Below, one piece after another: positions 7,186 through 16,069 of a DNA stretch of 42,667 nucleotides (positions within the stretch are counted from its first letter, which is position 1; each line of letters starts with the position of its first letter). Below the pieces are notes generated by a model. That model saw nothing but the letters and a program-made list of their open reading frames with translations, was not told the origin of the DNA and made no database searches. A program made the position numbers and the translations under genes. The stretch is from Bacteroidetes bacterium 46-16. GTDB taxonomy: Bacteria > Bacteroidota > Bacteroidia > Chitinophagales > Chitinophagaceae. The stretch covers positions 1 to 42,667 of the forward strand of contig MKUN01000050.1 of the NCBI GenBank assembly GCA_001897835.1, in the 5' to 3' direction.

Positions 7186-8133
7186 CTAGTTCATCAGCAG
7201 CAGGTTCACGCTGCGCTGCAGTATATTGAAGGCTATCTCGGCCATCATATTCTCTTTGTCCAGCGTTGGGTTCACCTCGGTCACTTCGAAGCAGCATATT
7301 TTGTGGTTCTGCATGATGGAGGCCAGCATATCTTCCACTTCTTTCTCTTTAAGGCCGTTGCTTACCGGTGTGCCTGTGCCGCGGGAGATGGAGCTGTCGA
7401 GGCTGTCCACATCAAAGGAAACATAGATGTCATCGCAATTGGCGAGGTGTAGCATGGCCTGGCGCACTACATTCTCCACGCCTTTACGGCGCACTTCCTG
7501 CACGGGTATCACCTTGATGCCGTACTTCTTTATCAGGTATTCCTCTTCCTTCTCATAGTCGCGCAGGCCTATGAATACGATATCTTCGGGATTGAGCTTG
7601 GGCTGTATCTTGCCCACATTTTTAAGCTTGTTCCAGAGTTCTATGGTTTGCGGGTCGGGGTTATGCACCTGGTTCTCTATATTATCAACAGCCAGTGCAG
7701 TGGCCAGGGGCATACCGTGCATATTGCCCGATGGGGTAGTGTAGGGCGAGTGCATATCGGCATGGGCATCTATCCATATCACACCCAGCCTGTTCTTAGG
7801 CTTGGCCATACGTATGCCGGCTATAGTGCCGCCTGCCGTGCTGTGGTCGCCTGCCAGCACCAGGGGGAAAAGGCCTGATTTAAGTGTTTCGGAAACGGTC
7901 TTGGCCACACGCTCATACATGGTAAGCACACCCTGTATACGCTTGGCATAGGGCGATGCTACGGGTTCGTAAAGGAGCCTGTTCTCGTTCTCCACTACTT
8001 CGGATGGGAAGTTTACGAAAAAACTGCTCATAAAATCGAGCGCAGCGATACGTATAGCGTCGATCCCGAGGCTGGCGCCACGGGTGCCTGCGCCTATCTC
8101 CGACCTTACTTCTATGAGCTTTATATTACGCAT
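7186..8133 (-). CDS. rocF: Arginase-family ureohydrolase
   Basis: 315 residues from the ATG at 8133. Metal-ligand motifs are intact: GDHS (H97), DAHADMH (D122, H124, D126) and a C-terminal DVDSLD. The family hydrolyses arginine, agmatine or formimidoylglutamate in the cytoplasm with two Mn ions. Length and the opening KLIEVRSEIGAGTRGAS match the arginase group common in Bacteroidota, so arginase is preferred, but the substrate is not proven by sequence. An upstream TTG at 8142 is in frame but lies inside the promoter's -7 element, so I reject it. The gene is convergent with the GldM-like gene, 4 bp apart. Confidence 0.85.
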   Translation of the reverse strand: MRNIKLIEVRSEIGAGTRGASLGIDAIRIAALDFMSSFFVNFPSEVVENENRLLYEPVASPYAKRIQGVLTMYERVAKTVSETLKSGLFPLVLAGDHSTAGGTIAGIRMAKPKNRLGVIWIDAHADMHSPYTTPSGNMHGMPLATALAVDNIENQVHNPDPQTIELWNKLKNVGKIQPKLNPEDIVFIGLRDYEKEEEYLIKKYGIKVIPVQEVRRKGVENVVRQAMLHLANCDDIYVSFDVDSLDSSISRGTGTPVSNGLKEKEVEDMLASIMQNHKICCFEVTEVNPTLDKENMMAEIAFNILQRSVNLLLMN

Positions 8134-8139
8134 ATGCCC

Positions 8140-8170
8140 CAAAGGTATTAAAAGCTAAGTGCTTATGCAA
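8140..8170 (-). promoter_or_regulatory. Arginase promoter placing the start site next to the ATG
   Basis: On the minus strand TTG (8170-8168), 20 bp, then TACCTTTG (8147-8140) fits the consensus well. The start of transcription should fall around 8133-8137, at or within a few bases of the ATG at 8133. The mRNA may therefore be leaderless or almost so. Confidence 0.6.
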
Positions 8171-8192
8171 AAATGACGGGGGCGCGGCCGTA

Positions 8193-10598
8193 TCAGAAGG
8201 GGTAGCCTATGGCTATATTCACCACAATATTATGTGCACGCCATGTGCTGTTGTCGAAGGCTATTTCGTTGAATACCCATCCGCCATTCCCATTGAATAC
8301 ATATGGTTTTTTGACAGGGAATGCACCGTCGAGGCGGATGACGAAAAAGCCGGCTATATCCATACGTATGCCTGCACCGGTGCTTACTGCGATATCCTGG
8401 CCCAGTGTACTGAAGGTGAAATTGCCACCGGGGAAATCGGAGCTCTTACGGGCCAGCCATATGTTGCCCGCATCGGCAAACACTGCACCATTAAGCTTAA
8501 TGGCCCCGGTGAATAGCTGCAACATATCGAAACGGTATTCGCCGTTGAACTCAAGTTTAATGTCACCGGTACGGTCCACGAAGCCATTGTTATTTGCCTG
8601 GCCTGTAGAATCGCTGCCGGGGCCTAAGGTGCGTATGCGCCAGCCCCTGATGCTGTATGCGCCTCCTGCATAGTATTGCTTGATATAAGGGAGTGTATTG
8701 GACTGGCCATAAGGAATACCGATGCCGCCATAAAAGCGGAAGGCCGTAGTGGAATGCCTGCGCTTAAAGTAGTGACGGGCATCAAAATCGTACTTGGTGT
8801 ATTGTGAGTAGCTGCTGTCGAGCGAGGGCACCAGCAGGTTGATACCCTGCAGGAGACCGCCTGCTTCCTCGAATGAGAGGCGCAGGTAGGAGTAAGATCC
8901 GCCTTTTTTCTTTTCCTGGTCGGAATAAGTAAAGGCCAGGTTCTCGCCCTCGATAAAGGTGGGGCGGTAACTATTCCTTAAGAAGTCGTTGGTATCAAGA
9001 CGGGCCTGGAAGGCATCATCGATACGGGGCAGGCGGATCACATTGGCAAAGGCCGGGGAAATATCCCATGTTTTTTCGCGGGTCTCCCTAAAGTTGTAAA
9101 TGAGGCTTGATGTAGTGTTGGTGAGTGTGAAATAGTTGATCCTGTCCTGGAAATTGGTACCGAGGCTTATGATGGTGCGGGGCAGGTTCCTGCGGCTGGC
9201 ATCCTTCATGCTGAAGGGCACCAGGAATTTCGGGAAGTTAATGCTGGTATTGATACCATAGTACCTGTTGAGCAGGGCAAAGCGGTCGAATATTTTATCG
9301 GCCTTGTTCTCATCATACGAAGTTTCGAGGCCCCCGGTTAGGGAAATGCTCAGCAGGTTGGCACCTTTACCCAGGTTCTTATCGCGGTAGCTGAAGCTAA
9401 GGGTATTGCCAAGGAAATAGGTGGAACCGCTGGATACCTCGTAATTGGTAGAGAAATCGAAGCGCCTGGTGCGGTTCATCAGTATATAGCAATTCAGCAG
9501 GTTATCGGCAGACGTATCCTCGCGAAAGCGGATATTGATGGTCTGGAAAACGCCCAGTTCGGTAAGCTTTGACTGGGTCTGCTCCAGGTCGTTCTGCGAG
9601 AATATGCGACCGTGTTCCAGGTAGATATGCTTCAGGATAACCCGGGAACGGACATAGTAATGGTGGTAGCGGAAGGTGACCCCATCAATGTTCTTCACGG
9701 TCATGGTGCTGTCCCTGAAGTCCTTACGGTCTTCATAGTCGGGCATGATAATGATCCTGTTGATCACATACTTGCGGTATTCCGAGGGGTCCTCGGCCCT
9801 GATGATCATGGTAACATCTAGCGGGGGCTTTTCGGCTTTCTTTTGTTCTTCTATTGCATTGACCGCACTGGCAAACGGGTTCTCGGCATTTTGCAGGTAG
9901 GCTTTGTTCAGGGTATCTATAACAAATGTGATGCTCTCCTGTGAGAACTTATAGTAGCCATAATTCTTAAGCAGGGCTGTGATGCGACTGCGTTCGGTCT
10001 CCAACTGGCTCATGGAGAACTCTGTGCCTTTTACCAGTGCTGATTCTTTACTGTTGTTGCGGATGATCTCGGTAATGGCGGAATCGTCAATATCAAGGTT
10101 GACCTTGTTCAGCAGGTAATTGGTGCCTGTCTGCACATCGTAAGTTACATAGGCCTTTTTGCCCTTGAATTTTGTGGTGTCATCGATATGGGCATAGAAG
10201 TAGCCCTGGTTCACCATATAGCTTTTCATGTTCTGCGCGCTGCGCCTGAGCGTGGAGCTATCATAGACCACAGGTTTCTCCACCGTCTTCGATTTTATCT
10301 GGAAGTTGGTAGTGTCCTTTTGGTATTTATCGTAACGGATATTGTAGAGCCACACTTTTGTGGGTATACCGAAGGTATATTTATTGGGTTTCTGCACTAT
10401 GATGCGTGCCAGGTTATCTTTCAGTTCCGCCTTATGTTTTATTTTGTTTTCCGATTGCAGGTGCACGGTATTACTGCGCAGCAGGTACTCATTCTCCCGA
10501 AGGTGTTTGGTGGCATCGCATGAGTAAAGGAAAGAAGACAGGAATGCTAACAAGGCCGCAACCAATATATTATTATGATCTGTTCTCCGTTGGCTCAT
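8193..10598 (-). CDS. tamL: TamL, Omp85-family assembly lipoprotein
   Basis: 801 residues. A signal peptide ends in a lipobox (LYSC, Cys27), followed by DATKHLRENEYLL, a start shared by Bacteroidota TamL proteins. Residues about 40-400 hold POTRA-like repeats (for example RIFSQNDLEQTQSKLTELGVFQTINI) and the C-terminal 400 residues form the Omp85 barrel, with GGAYSIRGW (the conserved RGW turn) and a terminal strand ending in IAIGYPF. TamL partners inner-membrane TamB in outer-membrane assembly, in Bacteroidota as a lipoprotein rather than TamA. It is divergent from the TrmH-type gene across 50 bp. Confidence 0.9.
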   Translation of the reverse strand: MSQRRTDHNNILVAALLAFLSSFLYSCDATKHLRENEYLLRSNTVHLQSENKIKHKAELKDNLARIIVQKPNKYTFGIPTKVWLYNIRYDKYQKDTTNFQIKSKTVEKPVVYDSSTLRRSAQNMKSYMVNQGYFYAHIDDTTKFKGKKAYVTYDVQTGTNYLLNKVNLDIDDSAITEIIRNNSKESALVKGTEFSMSQLETERSRITALLKNYGYYKFSQESITFVIDTLNKAYLQNAENPFASAVNAIEEQKKAEKPPLDVTMIIRAEDPSEYRKYVINRIIIMPDYEDRKDFRDSTMTVKNIDGVTFRYHHYYVRSRVILKHIYLEHGRIFSQNDLEQTQSKLTELGVFQTINIRFREDTSADNLLNCYILMNRTRRFDFSTNYEVSSGSTYFLGNTLSFSYRDKNLGKGANLLSISLTGGLETSYDENKADKIFDRFALLNRYYGINTSINFPKFLVPFSMKDASRRNLPRTIISLGTNFQDRINYFTLTNTTSSLIYNFRETREKTWDISPAFANVIRLPRIDDAFQARLDTNDFLRNSYRPTFIEGENLAFTYSDQEKKKGGSYSYLRLSFEEAGGLLQGINLLVPSLDSSYSQYTKYDFDARHYFKRRHSTTAFRFYGGIGIPYGQSNTLPYIKQYYAGGAYSIRGWRIRTLGPGSDSTGQANNNGFVDRTGDIKLEFNGEYRFDMLQLFTGAIKLNGAVFADAGNIWLARKSSDFPGGNFTFSTLGQDIAVSTGAGIRMDIAGFFVIRLDGAFPVKKPYVFNGNGGWVFNEIAFDNSTWRAHNIVVNIAIGYPF

Positions 10599-10633
10599 GT
10601 AGCGTGTTAGTACAATTAATATGGCTTTTAATA

Positions 10634-10641
10634 TAGCTTTG
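10634..10641 (+). promoter_or_regulatory. Possible -7 element of the RNA methyltransferase gene
   Basis: TAGCTTTG lies 7 bp before the ATG at 10649 and matches TAnnTTTG. No TTG is found at the right distance upstream, so support is limited. If used, the leader would be only a few bases. Confidence 0.35.
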
Positions 10642-10648
10642 TGGCCTG

Positions 10649-11386
10649 ATGTTGTCTAAGGCACAAAATAAATATATTCGCTCGTTAACGCAGCAAAAAT
10701 ACCGTAAAGAATACAATGTATTTATTGCGGAGGGTGATAAAATAGCCCGCGAGTGGCTGGGATCGAAGGCTGAGATCAAAATGATCGTGGCGCTGCAGGA
10801 ATGGGCGGAGCGGCATGCGCCGTTAATAAATAAACATCCTGAGGCCAGCTTGCATATAGTTGCACCGCATGAGCTGGAAGCCGTATCGGCGCTGCAAACG
10901 GCCAACCAGGTATTGCTGGTTGCCGTTATGCCTGAACCGGCGGAGGAACTACCCACTGAAGGCTGGTGCATAGCGCTGGAGGGGATACAGGACCCGGGCA
11001 ACATGGGCACCATCATACGCATTGCCGACTGGTTTGGTATAAAGCATATCTTATGCTCACCCGATTGTGCAGATATATATAATCCTAAAGTAGTGCAGGC
11101 TGCTATGGGCGGACATTTACGGGTACAGGTACATATAACCGAGCTGGACCATTTTATTTCAACTGCAAAAATGCCCGTACTGGCGGCTACGCTTGACGGA
11201 GAAAGCATATATAGCCTGCCACAAATGGCGGAAGGTATCCTGCTGATCGGTAATGAATCCAAGGGCTTACCGGCAAAACTTAGTGCTGCTGCCAGCCATA
11301 AGATCATGATACCGCGCAGGGGAGGGGCAGAATCGCTGAACGCAGCGATATCAACGGGCATACTCTGTGCCTGGCTAGTCCGTTAA
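10649..11386 (+). CDS. TrmH/SpoU-family RNA 2'-O-methyltransferase
   Basis: 245 residues. The three SPOUT motifs are present: PGNMGTIIRIAD (117-128), LLIGNESKGL (198-207) and IPRRGGAESLNAA (221-233), which bind S-adenosylmethionine in the trefoil knot. The N-terminal 95 residues form the substrate-binding region seen in RlmB/TsnR-type enzymes (FIAEGDKIAREWL). The enzyme should methylate a ribose 2'-OH in rRNA or tRNA; the exact site cannot be read from sequence. It shares the short intergenic region with tamL. Confidence 0.88.
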   Translation: MLSKAQNKYIRSLTQQKYRKEYNVFIAEGDKIAREWLGSKAEIKMIVALQEWAERHAPLINKHPEASLHIVAPHELEAVSALQTANQVLLVAVMPEPAEELPTEGWCIALEGIQDPGNMGTIIRIADWFGIKHILCSPDCADIYNPKVVQAAMGGHLRVQVHITELDHFISTAKMPVLAATLDGESIYSLPQMAEGILLIGNESKGLPAKLSAAASHKIMIPRRGGAESLNAAISTGILCAWLVR

Positions 11387-11457
11387 AGAAGCCTGAAATT
11401 TTATGCGGGGCTAAACTTTGGCATAAGTGTTGCATCTAAGTAATAATAACAAGCCAT

Positions 11458-12240
11458 ATGAAAAAAGCAGTATTCACCCTTTTGTTCCTCTTTACATTTG
11501 TGCCCGTATTGCTGGCCCAGGGGGGAAGTAGCAGCCTGCGGGTGAGCCTGAGCGATGGAGGGCATTTAGCCGTGGCGCTTAACGGCAGGTATTTTGATAA
11601 GCATGGTACATCGCTAACAATTGGTGATCTGCCGGCGGGACGCCATTACCTGAAAGTATATACCTATGAGCAGGATAGCAGGGGGCGTGGCCATGCGCAC
11701 CTCGTGTACAGCGGTAATATACGCATACACCGGGGGACACATGCGGAATGCGTGGTGGATCCCAATAATGGCGATATAGCAGTGAATGAAGATGGTGCGA
11801 ACACGCAATATACCTATAGCAGGGAAGAAAGAAACGATAATGATGAAGGGAACAGGCAGATGAGTGATGATGTATATGATAATGGTGCCCGTAATGGCCG
11901 GGCTGATGAGGAAGTGAATGATAATAATGCGATAGGCAGCTTCGGTACCGGGCCCATGTCGAAAGGGGATATGGATGGCCTGAAGAGCATGATACGGGGC
12001 AAGAACAGTGATGCTGAAAAGGTGGATGTAATGAAAAGTGAACTGAAAGGAAAATCGTTCACCAGCGAGCAAGTGCGCAAGATGATGGGCTGGCTGGATA
12101 GCGATGACAGCAGGCTGGAACTGGCAGAGTGGGCATACCCTGAGACCACTGATAAAGAAAATTATAAAAAACTCGGCAGCGCTTTCGGTAACGGAAAGTA
12201 CCTGAAAGAGCTGGATGACTATATGGATTCAAGGAAGTAG
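11458..12240 (+). CDS. Secreted DUF4476-domain protein
   Basis: 260 residues with a signal peptide ending in VLLAQ. Residues about 25-110 form a beta-rich PEGA-like segment (SLTIGDLPAGRHYLKVYTY). Residues about 115-155 are an Asn/Asp/Glu-rich low-complexity linker. The C-terminal 95 residues (MSKGDMDGLKSMIRG...YMDS) match DUF4476, a helical domain of unknown function common in Bacteroidota secreted proteins. It is convergent with the PAP2 gene, with a 9-bp gap. A weak promoter (TAAACTTTG at about 11412, one base too long) precedes it. Role unknown. Confidence 0.75.
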   Translation: MKKAVFTLLFLFTFVPVLLAQGGSSSLRVSLSDGGHLAVALNGRYFDKHGTSLTIGDLPAGRHYLKVYTYEQDSRGRGHAHLVYSGNIRIHRGTHAECVVDPNNGDIAVNEDGANTQYTYSREERNDNDEGNRQMSDDVYDNGARNGRADEEVNDNNAIGSFGTGPMSKGDMDGLKSMIRGKNSDAEKVDVMKSELKGKSFTSEQVRKMMGWLDSDDSRLELAEWAYPETTDKENYKKLGSAFGNGKYLKELDDYMDSRK

Positions 12241-12249
12241 GTTTTGTGT

Positions 12250-12831
12250 TTATTGTGTAGTCTCTAGTGCAAACCGGCGGTTGAACAGCATAGCTGTGAG
12301 GCCGCCGGTTATTATTCCGATGAATGCGCCGAATGTAACATCGAGCGGGAAGTGGACCCCTACATACACCTGCGAGTAAGAAACGATGACTGCCCAAAGG
12401 ATGGCAAGCGGCCATACCCATTTTATCTTTCGCCCCAGGGTAGCAGCCATAAAAAAGGCAAGCGCAAAATGATTGCTGGCATGTGACGACGGGAAGCTAA
12501 AGCCACCGCCGCAGGGCACAATGTTATGCACGATATCTGAAAGAAAGGGATTGTTGCAAGGGCGCGTGCGGTGGAATATGGGCTTAAGCAGGTGTGCGCT
12601 TAGCTGGTCGGAAATGGCGAAGGTAACGATGAATGCAGCGCACCATATCCAACCTCTTTTGCCATAATTGCGCGGCATGAAGATGGCCAGGAAAAGATAT
12701 AGCGGCGCCCATGTCCACTGATTGCGCAGGAAGGGTACTACAATATCCAGGAATGGGGTATGCCATTCGGTATTCATATAATACCAAATGGTGTAGTCCC
12801 AACTAAGAATATAATCCCTGAGTGCCTGCAT
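12250..12831 (-). CDS. PAP2-family membrane phosphatase
   Basis: 193 residues with about five membrane helices. The three phosphatase motifs are visible: KPIFHRTRP (K83-P91), PSSH (114-117, the proposed proton donor/acceptor His) and SYSQVYVGVHFPLD (151-164, with H160 and D164). In motif 3 the usual SR pair reads SY-SQV, so one Arg appears replaced. Family members dephosphorylate lipid pyrophosphates such as undecaprenyl pyrophosphate, phosphatidic acid or lipid A in the inner membrane. The gene lies 1 bp after the methyltransferase stop, so the two are co-transcribed. Confidence 0.85.
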   Translation of the reverse strand: MQALRDYILSWDYTIWYYMNTEWHTPFLDIVVPFLRNQWTWAPLYLFLAIFMPRNYGKRGWIWCAAFIVTFAISDQLSAHLLKPIFHRTRPCNNPFLSDIVHNIVPCGGGFSFPSSHASNHFALAFFMAATLGRKIKWVWPLAILWAVIVSYSQVYVGVHFPLDVTFGAFIGIITGGLTAMLFNRRFALETTQ

Positions 12832-12832
12832 A

Positions 12833-13567
12833 CTATTTTTTAAATACCATGATCATGCGCGGTGAGCTAAGCGGGTCGTAAGCCCCGAGCTTGTAATCGC
12901 CAAAGGTACCTGTAAGCGATAAGCCTGCCTTCTTAAATATCTGTATAAAATCCGATAAAGAAAAGGCGGCCACGCTTTCGGTATAGCAGTGCGGCTTGTT
13001 ATCGGCATCGGTAAAGTTTATGGTTTTCGTAATGTGGTCGCGCTCCAGTTTTTTGGATATATGAAATGTATAGCTGCCCCTGTTTACCGTTATTTCGGGT
13101 ACCATATTATCCAGCACCTGTTCCCTGTTCAGGTAATCTATTACCAAAATGCCATTCTTCCTGAGGCTTGCGGCAAAGGATTTCGCAGCCATGACATGAT
13201 CCCGGTCGCGGATAAAATAGCCGAAGCTGGTGAAGAAGTTGAATGCGTAATCGAAATAGTTGATATAAAAGGGGAAGCGCATATCGTGCACATAAAAATG
13301 CAGTTGATCGTTTTCGTGCGCCTTGGCTTTTTCGATACTCATGTGCGAAATATCGATGCCGGTAACATCAAAGCCCTGCCCGGCCAGTTCTATGGCAAAG
13401 CGACCTTCGCCACAGGCAATATCGAGCATGGGGCTGCCGGGTAATGGCTGCAAATAATTTAGGAGGGTTTCTATAAATTCCTGTGCTTCGAGTTCGTCCC
13501 TGTCCTGGTATAGTATTTTGTAGTACAGAGAGCCGAACCAATGCTCATACCAGTCTTTATTTTTCAT
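12833..13567 (-). CDS. Class I SAM-dependent methyltransferase
   Basis: 244 residues. Motif I is LDIACGEGRFAIEL (48-61) with GIDIS (70-74) after the second strand, the standard SAM-binding Rossmann core. FNFFTSFGYF and LVIDYLN mark later strands. The substrate is not evident; many relatives are small-molecule methylases of the Methyltransf_25 type. It heads a two-gene operon with the PAP2 phosphatase, separated by a single base, so a shared lipid or cell-wall precursor is possible but speculative. Confidence 0.85.
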   Translation of the reverse strand: MKNKDWYEHWFGSLYYKILYQDRDELEAQEFIETLLNYLQPLPGSPMLDIACGEGRFAIELAGQGFDVTGIDISHMSIEKAKAHENDQLHFYVHDMRFPFYINYFDYAFNFFTSFGYFIRDRDHVMAAKSFAASLRKNGILVIDYLNREQVLDNMVPEITVNRGSYTFHISKKLERDHITKTINFTDADNKPHCYTESVAAFSLSDFIQIFKKAGLSLTGTFGDYKLGAYDPLSSPRMIMVFKK

Positions 13568-13610
13568 CTCTACCAGATTAAGACAAAAGTAAGGCTGTAG
13601 CGGGATATTT

Positions 13611-13647
13611 TTATAAATAAGCCCCCATATGCGGGGCTTATTTATAA
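13611..13647 (-). terminator. Strong hairpin terminator after the DUF2330 gene
   Basis: A perfect 15-bp stem (13611-13625 with 13633-13647) encloses a 7-nt CATATGC loop. It lies 13 bp beyond the stop of the DUF2330 gene, and AT-rich sequence follows on the minus strand. The CCCC/GGGG core with an ATAT centre recurs at 30755-30792. Confidence 0.8.
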
Positions 13648-13659
13648 TTCAATGAACAA

Positions 13660-15108
13660 TTATCCTTTCTTTCGTAATGTGATGAACAAAGCGATGCCCT
13701 GTAGTACTAAAAAGCCAAGTATGAAAATCCCTCCGTTATTGCCTGTATCGCCTACGCTGCCTCTTTTTATGCGGTTATTGCTGTTGCCGTTGCGCCTGTT
13801 CCAGTCATCGAGGTAATCGATGTGCCGGTATATACTCCAGCCGGTCAGCCTGTTCATATTCTGCAGTTCCTCTTCGCGTCTTGCAGCCACTTCGCGAACA
13901 TAGCGCCTGCCTTCGGAGCAGGTAAAGCTGCCGGTGGCAGGGTGTGTGATGACATAGCGCACCTGGTATTGCTCATTGTTGGGGGTTACCTGGAAGGCCA
14001 GGTCCTGGGCATAATGGGCCCTGTTGTAACGCACATGCAGGCGTGTGAAGAATACATTGCCATTGAAATCGGCACTGCCGGGATACTGCCGGTTACCTCC
14101 ATTCACCCACCACACACCTGCGTCTTCAAGGTCTTTGTAGTCGGGGGGATTGGACACGCAAGGATCGCATTTTACATAATTGGTGGAGCTAACATCCCAG
14201 GCGTATTCGAGGAATATGGCTTCCTGTCCCTCGCGGCGCCAAGCTTTCTTATAGGCATCGGCATAGAAGGGGGAGAAATCTTCCTGTATGAACTCCGGCA
14301 CTTTTACCCCGCTGTTCATTTTCACTGTGCGGTAATTGGTGCACTCTACGCGGCCACGCCTGGTGAACGCATAAATGATGAGGTCCTGGTCGCCATTTGC
14401 GTTAGCCATACCCAGTCGTATGGGCAAACCAAAACGCGGGGAATTGAACTTGATCTGTATGGGGCGCAAGGTCTGGTAGTCGCCACCATCCAGTTTATCG
14501 AGATTCACTTTTACTACAAAGAATTTCAGGTTGTTCCTGATATAGGGATTTAGCACCTCTTCGGCATTGGGTGGTATTTTATAACCATTGTCGGTAAGCC
14601 AGCGCTGCAGGCCATTGCTCTGTGCTGCCCCCAATATGATAATGTCGTATTCGCCTACCGTGTATTTGGCTTCGATGGTTACGCCATAGTCTTTCTTTGA
14701 TCTTTCCTCGTCCATTACAGCACTGCCTGAGCCCATTGCTGCCGATGGCGCGGCCTTTGCCAACATCTCGTACCTGTATTGATTGCAGGGGTTGTTATCA
14801 TAATATTCCACAAGCCGCGGTGCGGAGTAGGCATCGAGTTTATCGAATACCTGCCGTTCTACTACTTTAATGTCCTTCTCTTTGAGCACCACGGGTACGG
14901 GCACCACCATAGCGAAGTCTTTTACATCACCTTTAAAATCGTTGCTCATAGTTATCACGGTCTGGTTGTCGTCGCGCACCAGTATCACCTGCGATGCCTG
15001 GTTGTATATCTTAGTGTCGGCTTTGGCCACGTAGAAGCCGCAAAAGGCTTCGCCCTGCACCCATGCTGCGAGCATGAGCGCGATCATAATCCCGGTTTTA
15101 CTTTTCAT
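13660..15108 (-). CDS. DUF2330 secreted, C-terminally anchored protein
   Basis: 482 residues. The signal peptide includes FCGFYVAKAD at its end, the typical opening of DUF2330 proteins. The mature part has QASQVILVRDDNQTVITMSNDF and a VPVPVVL segment early, CDPC near residue 317, and a final hydrophobic helix (FILGFLVLQGIALFITL) followed by RKKG, which suggests membrane anchoring. Family function is unknown. It starts 19 bp after the stop of the RnfD-like gene on the same strand, so the two form an operon. A strong hairpin terminator follows at 13611-13647. Confidence 0.8.
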   Translation of the reverse strand: MKSKTGIMIALMLAAWVQGEAFCGFYVAKADTKIYNQASQVILVRDDNQTVITMSNDFKGDVKDFAMVVPVPVVLKEKDIKVVERQVFDKLDAYSAPRLVEYYDNNPCNQYRYEMLAKAAPSAAMGSGSAVMDEERSKKDYGVTIEAKYTVGEYDIIILGAAQSNGLQRWLTDNGYKIPPNAEEVLNPYIRNNLKFFVVKVNLDKLDGGDYQTLRPIQIKFNSPRFGLPIRLGMANANGDQDLIIYAFTRRGRVECTNYRTVKMNSGVKVPEFIQEDFSPFYADAYKKAWRREGQEAIFLEYAWDVSSTNYVKCDPCVSNPPDYKDLEDAGVWWVNGGNRQYPGSADFNGNVFFTRLHVRYNRAHYAQDLAFQVTPNNEQYQVRYVITHPATGSFTCSEGRRYVREVAARREEELQNMNRLTGWSIYRHIDYLDDWNRRNGNSNNRIKRGSVGDTGNNGGIFILGFLVLQGIALFITLRKKG

Positions 15109-15127
15109 GTTTTTTTGTTTTGATGAA

Positions 15128-15946
15128 CTAATTGGATGTTTTCATAACCGTTGTTTTTATCCATTCAAAGCGAGCGGCTTTGAATATTTTGTCGAATAAT
15201 GGCGTGAGCGGAGCAATGAAAAACAATACCCATATCGGGGCACCATTGATGAAATGATAATTGGATAAGTAAAAGCTTATGAGCGCTATCAATATGCTCC
15301 ATATGATACGGCCTCTTTTGTGGTTAGGGGTGGTCACCGGGTCGGTGATCATAAAGAAGGTGAAGAGCAGGAGGCTGCCGTTGGTGAACTGTTGCAGCCA
15401 GTAATCGAAAGGCCATCCCTGGTATAAGAGATTGCGTGCTGCTTGTAATGCCATGAGCGTACCCAAAAAGACAAAGGAAGTATCGAGCCTGCTGACCTTA
15501 TGCACTACGGCGCTACCCAACACTCCTACAAGGAACAGGAGTATTGCGCCGCTGCCCCACTGCCCGGGCGATATCCAGGCCTGCCCTGTGAGTAGTATAG
15601 TGGCTACGATGCCGAAATTACCGGGGTTGAATACGTGCTTGCCATTGATACGGATGAAGAACTTGGATGCGATTGCTAAAAAGGCTGCCAGTGCACATAT
15701 ACCCCAGTGATTCGCCTTCAGCAGCAGGCAAAGGCCCAGGGTTGTGATCATAGCGCTCTTCCACGAATGTGCGGGTAGCCGCAGGAAGCGTATGCCGGCT
15801 AGCTGGGTGAGTAATGCTACAGCGAAAATGGCTATATAATGATCCCAATGCGTATCCCAACGCAATATGAATGTGCCATAGAGGAGGAATGTGCCCAGGA
15901 AAAGTACCTGGTAGTGCCTGGCGTCTTTGAAGAAAGCTTTTAGCAT
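15128..15946 (-). CDS. RnfD/NqrB-like membrane protein without other complex subunits
   Basis: 272 residues, about eight membrane helices. HVFNPGNFGIVATILLTGQAW and the C-terminal FFMITDPVTTPNHKRGRIIW...IAPLTPLFDK correspond to conserved parts of the RnfD/NqrB family, which carry FMN in electron-transport complexes that pump Na+ or H+. I see no S/DGAT-type covalent FMN attachment motif in the expected loop, and the protein is shorter than RnfD (about 350). No rnfABCEG or nqr gene is nearby; the only partner is the DUF2330 gene. Electron transport is therefore unproven. No promoter was recognised upstream. Confidence 0.75.
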   Translation of the reverse strand: MLKAFFKDARHYQVLFLGTFLLYGTFILRWDTHWDHYIAIFAVALLTQLAGIRFLRLPAHSWKSAMITTLGLCLLLKANHWGICALAAFLAIASKFFIRINGKHVFNPGNFGIVATILLTGQAWISPGQWGSGAILLFLVGVLGSAVVHKVSRLDTSFVFLGTLMALQAARNLLYQGWPFDYWLQQFTNGSLLLFTFFMITDPVTTPNHKRGRIIWSILIALISFYLSNYHFINGAPIWVLFFIAPLTPLFDKIFKAARFEWIKTTVMKTSN

Positions 15947-16019
15947 AAAAAACCTTTCTCAAAAGATGCTCTTCCCCAAAAAAATCCATAAAGTGCGAAT
16001 AAATTCCTTTTTATTGTCA

Positions 16020-16051
16020 TTGGTACAGGCCGGATGAATACGCTATCTTTG
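16020..16051 (+). promoter_or_regulatory. Promoter that decides the TPR gene start
   Basis: TTG (16020-16022), 21 bp, TATCTTTG (16044-16051), then C. It lies inside the longest open frame, which begins at 16034, so translation must start downstream at 16070 or 16076. Confidence 0.7.
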
Positions 16052-16069
16052 CAGCCCAATTACAGCAAT

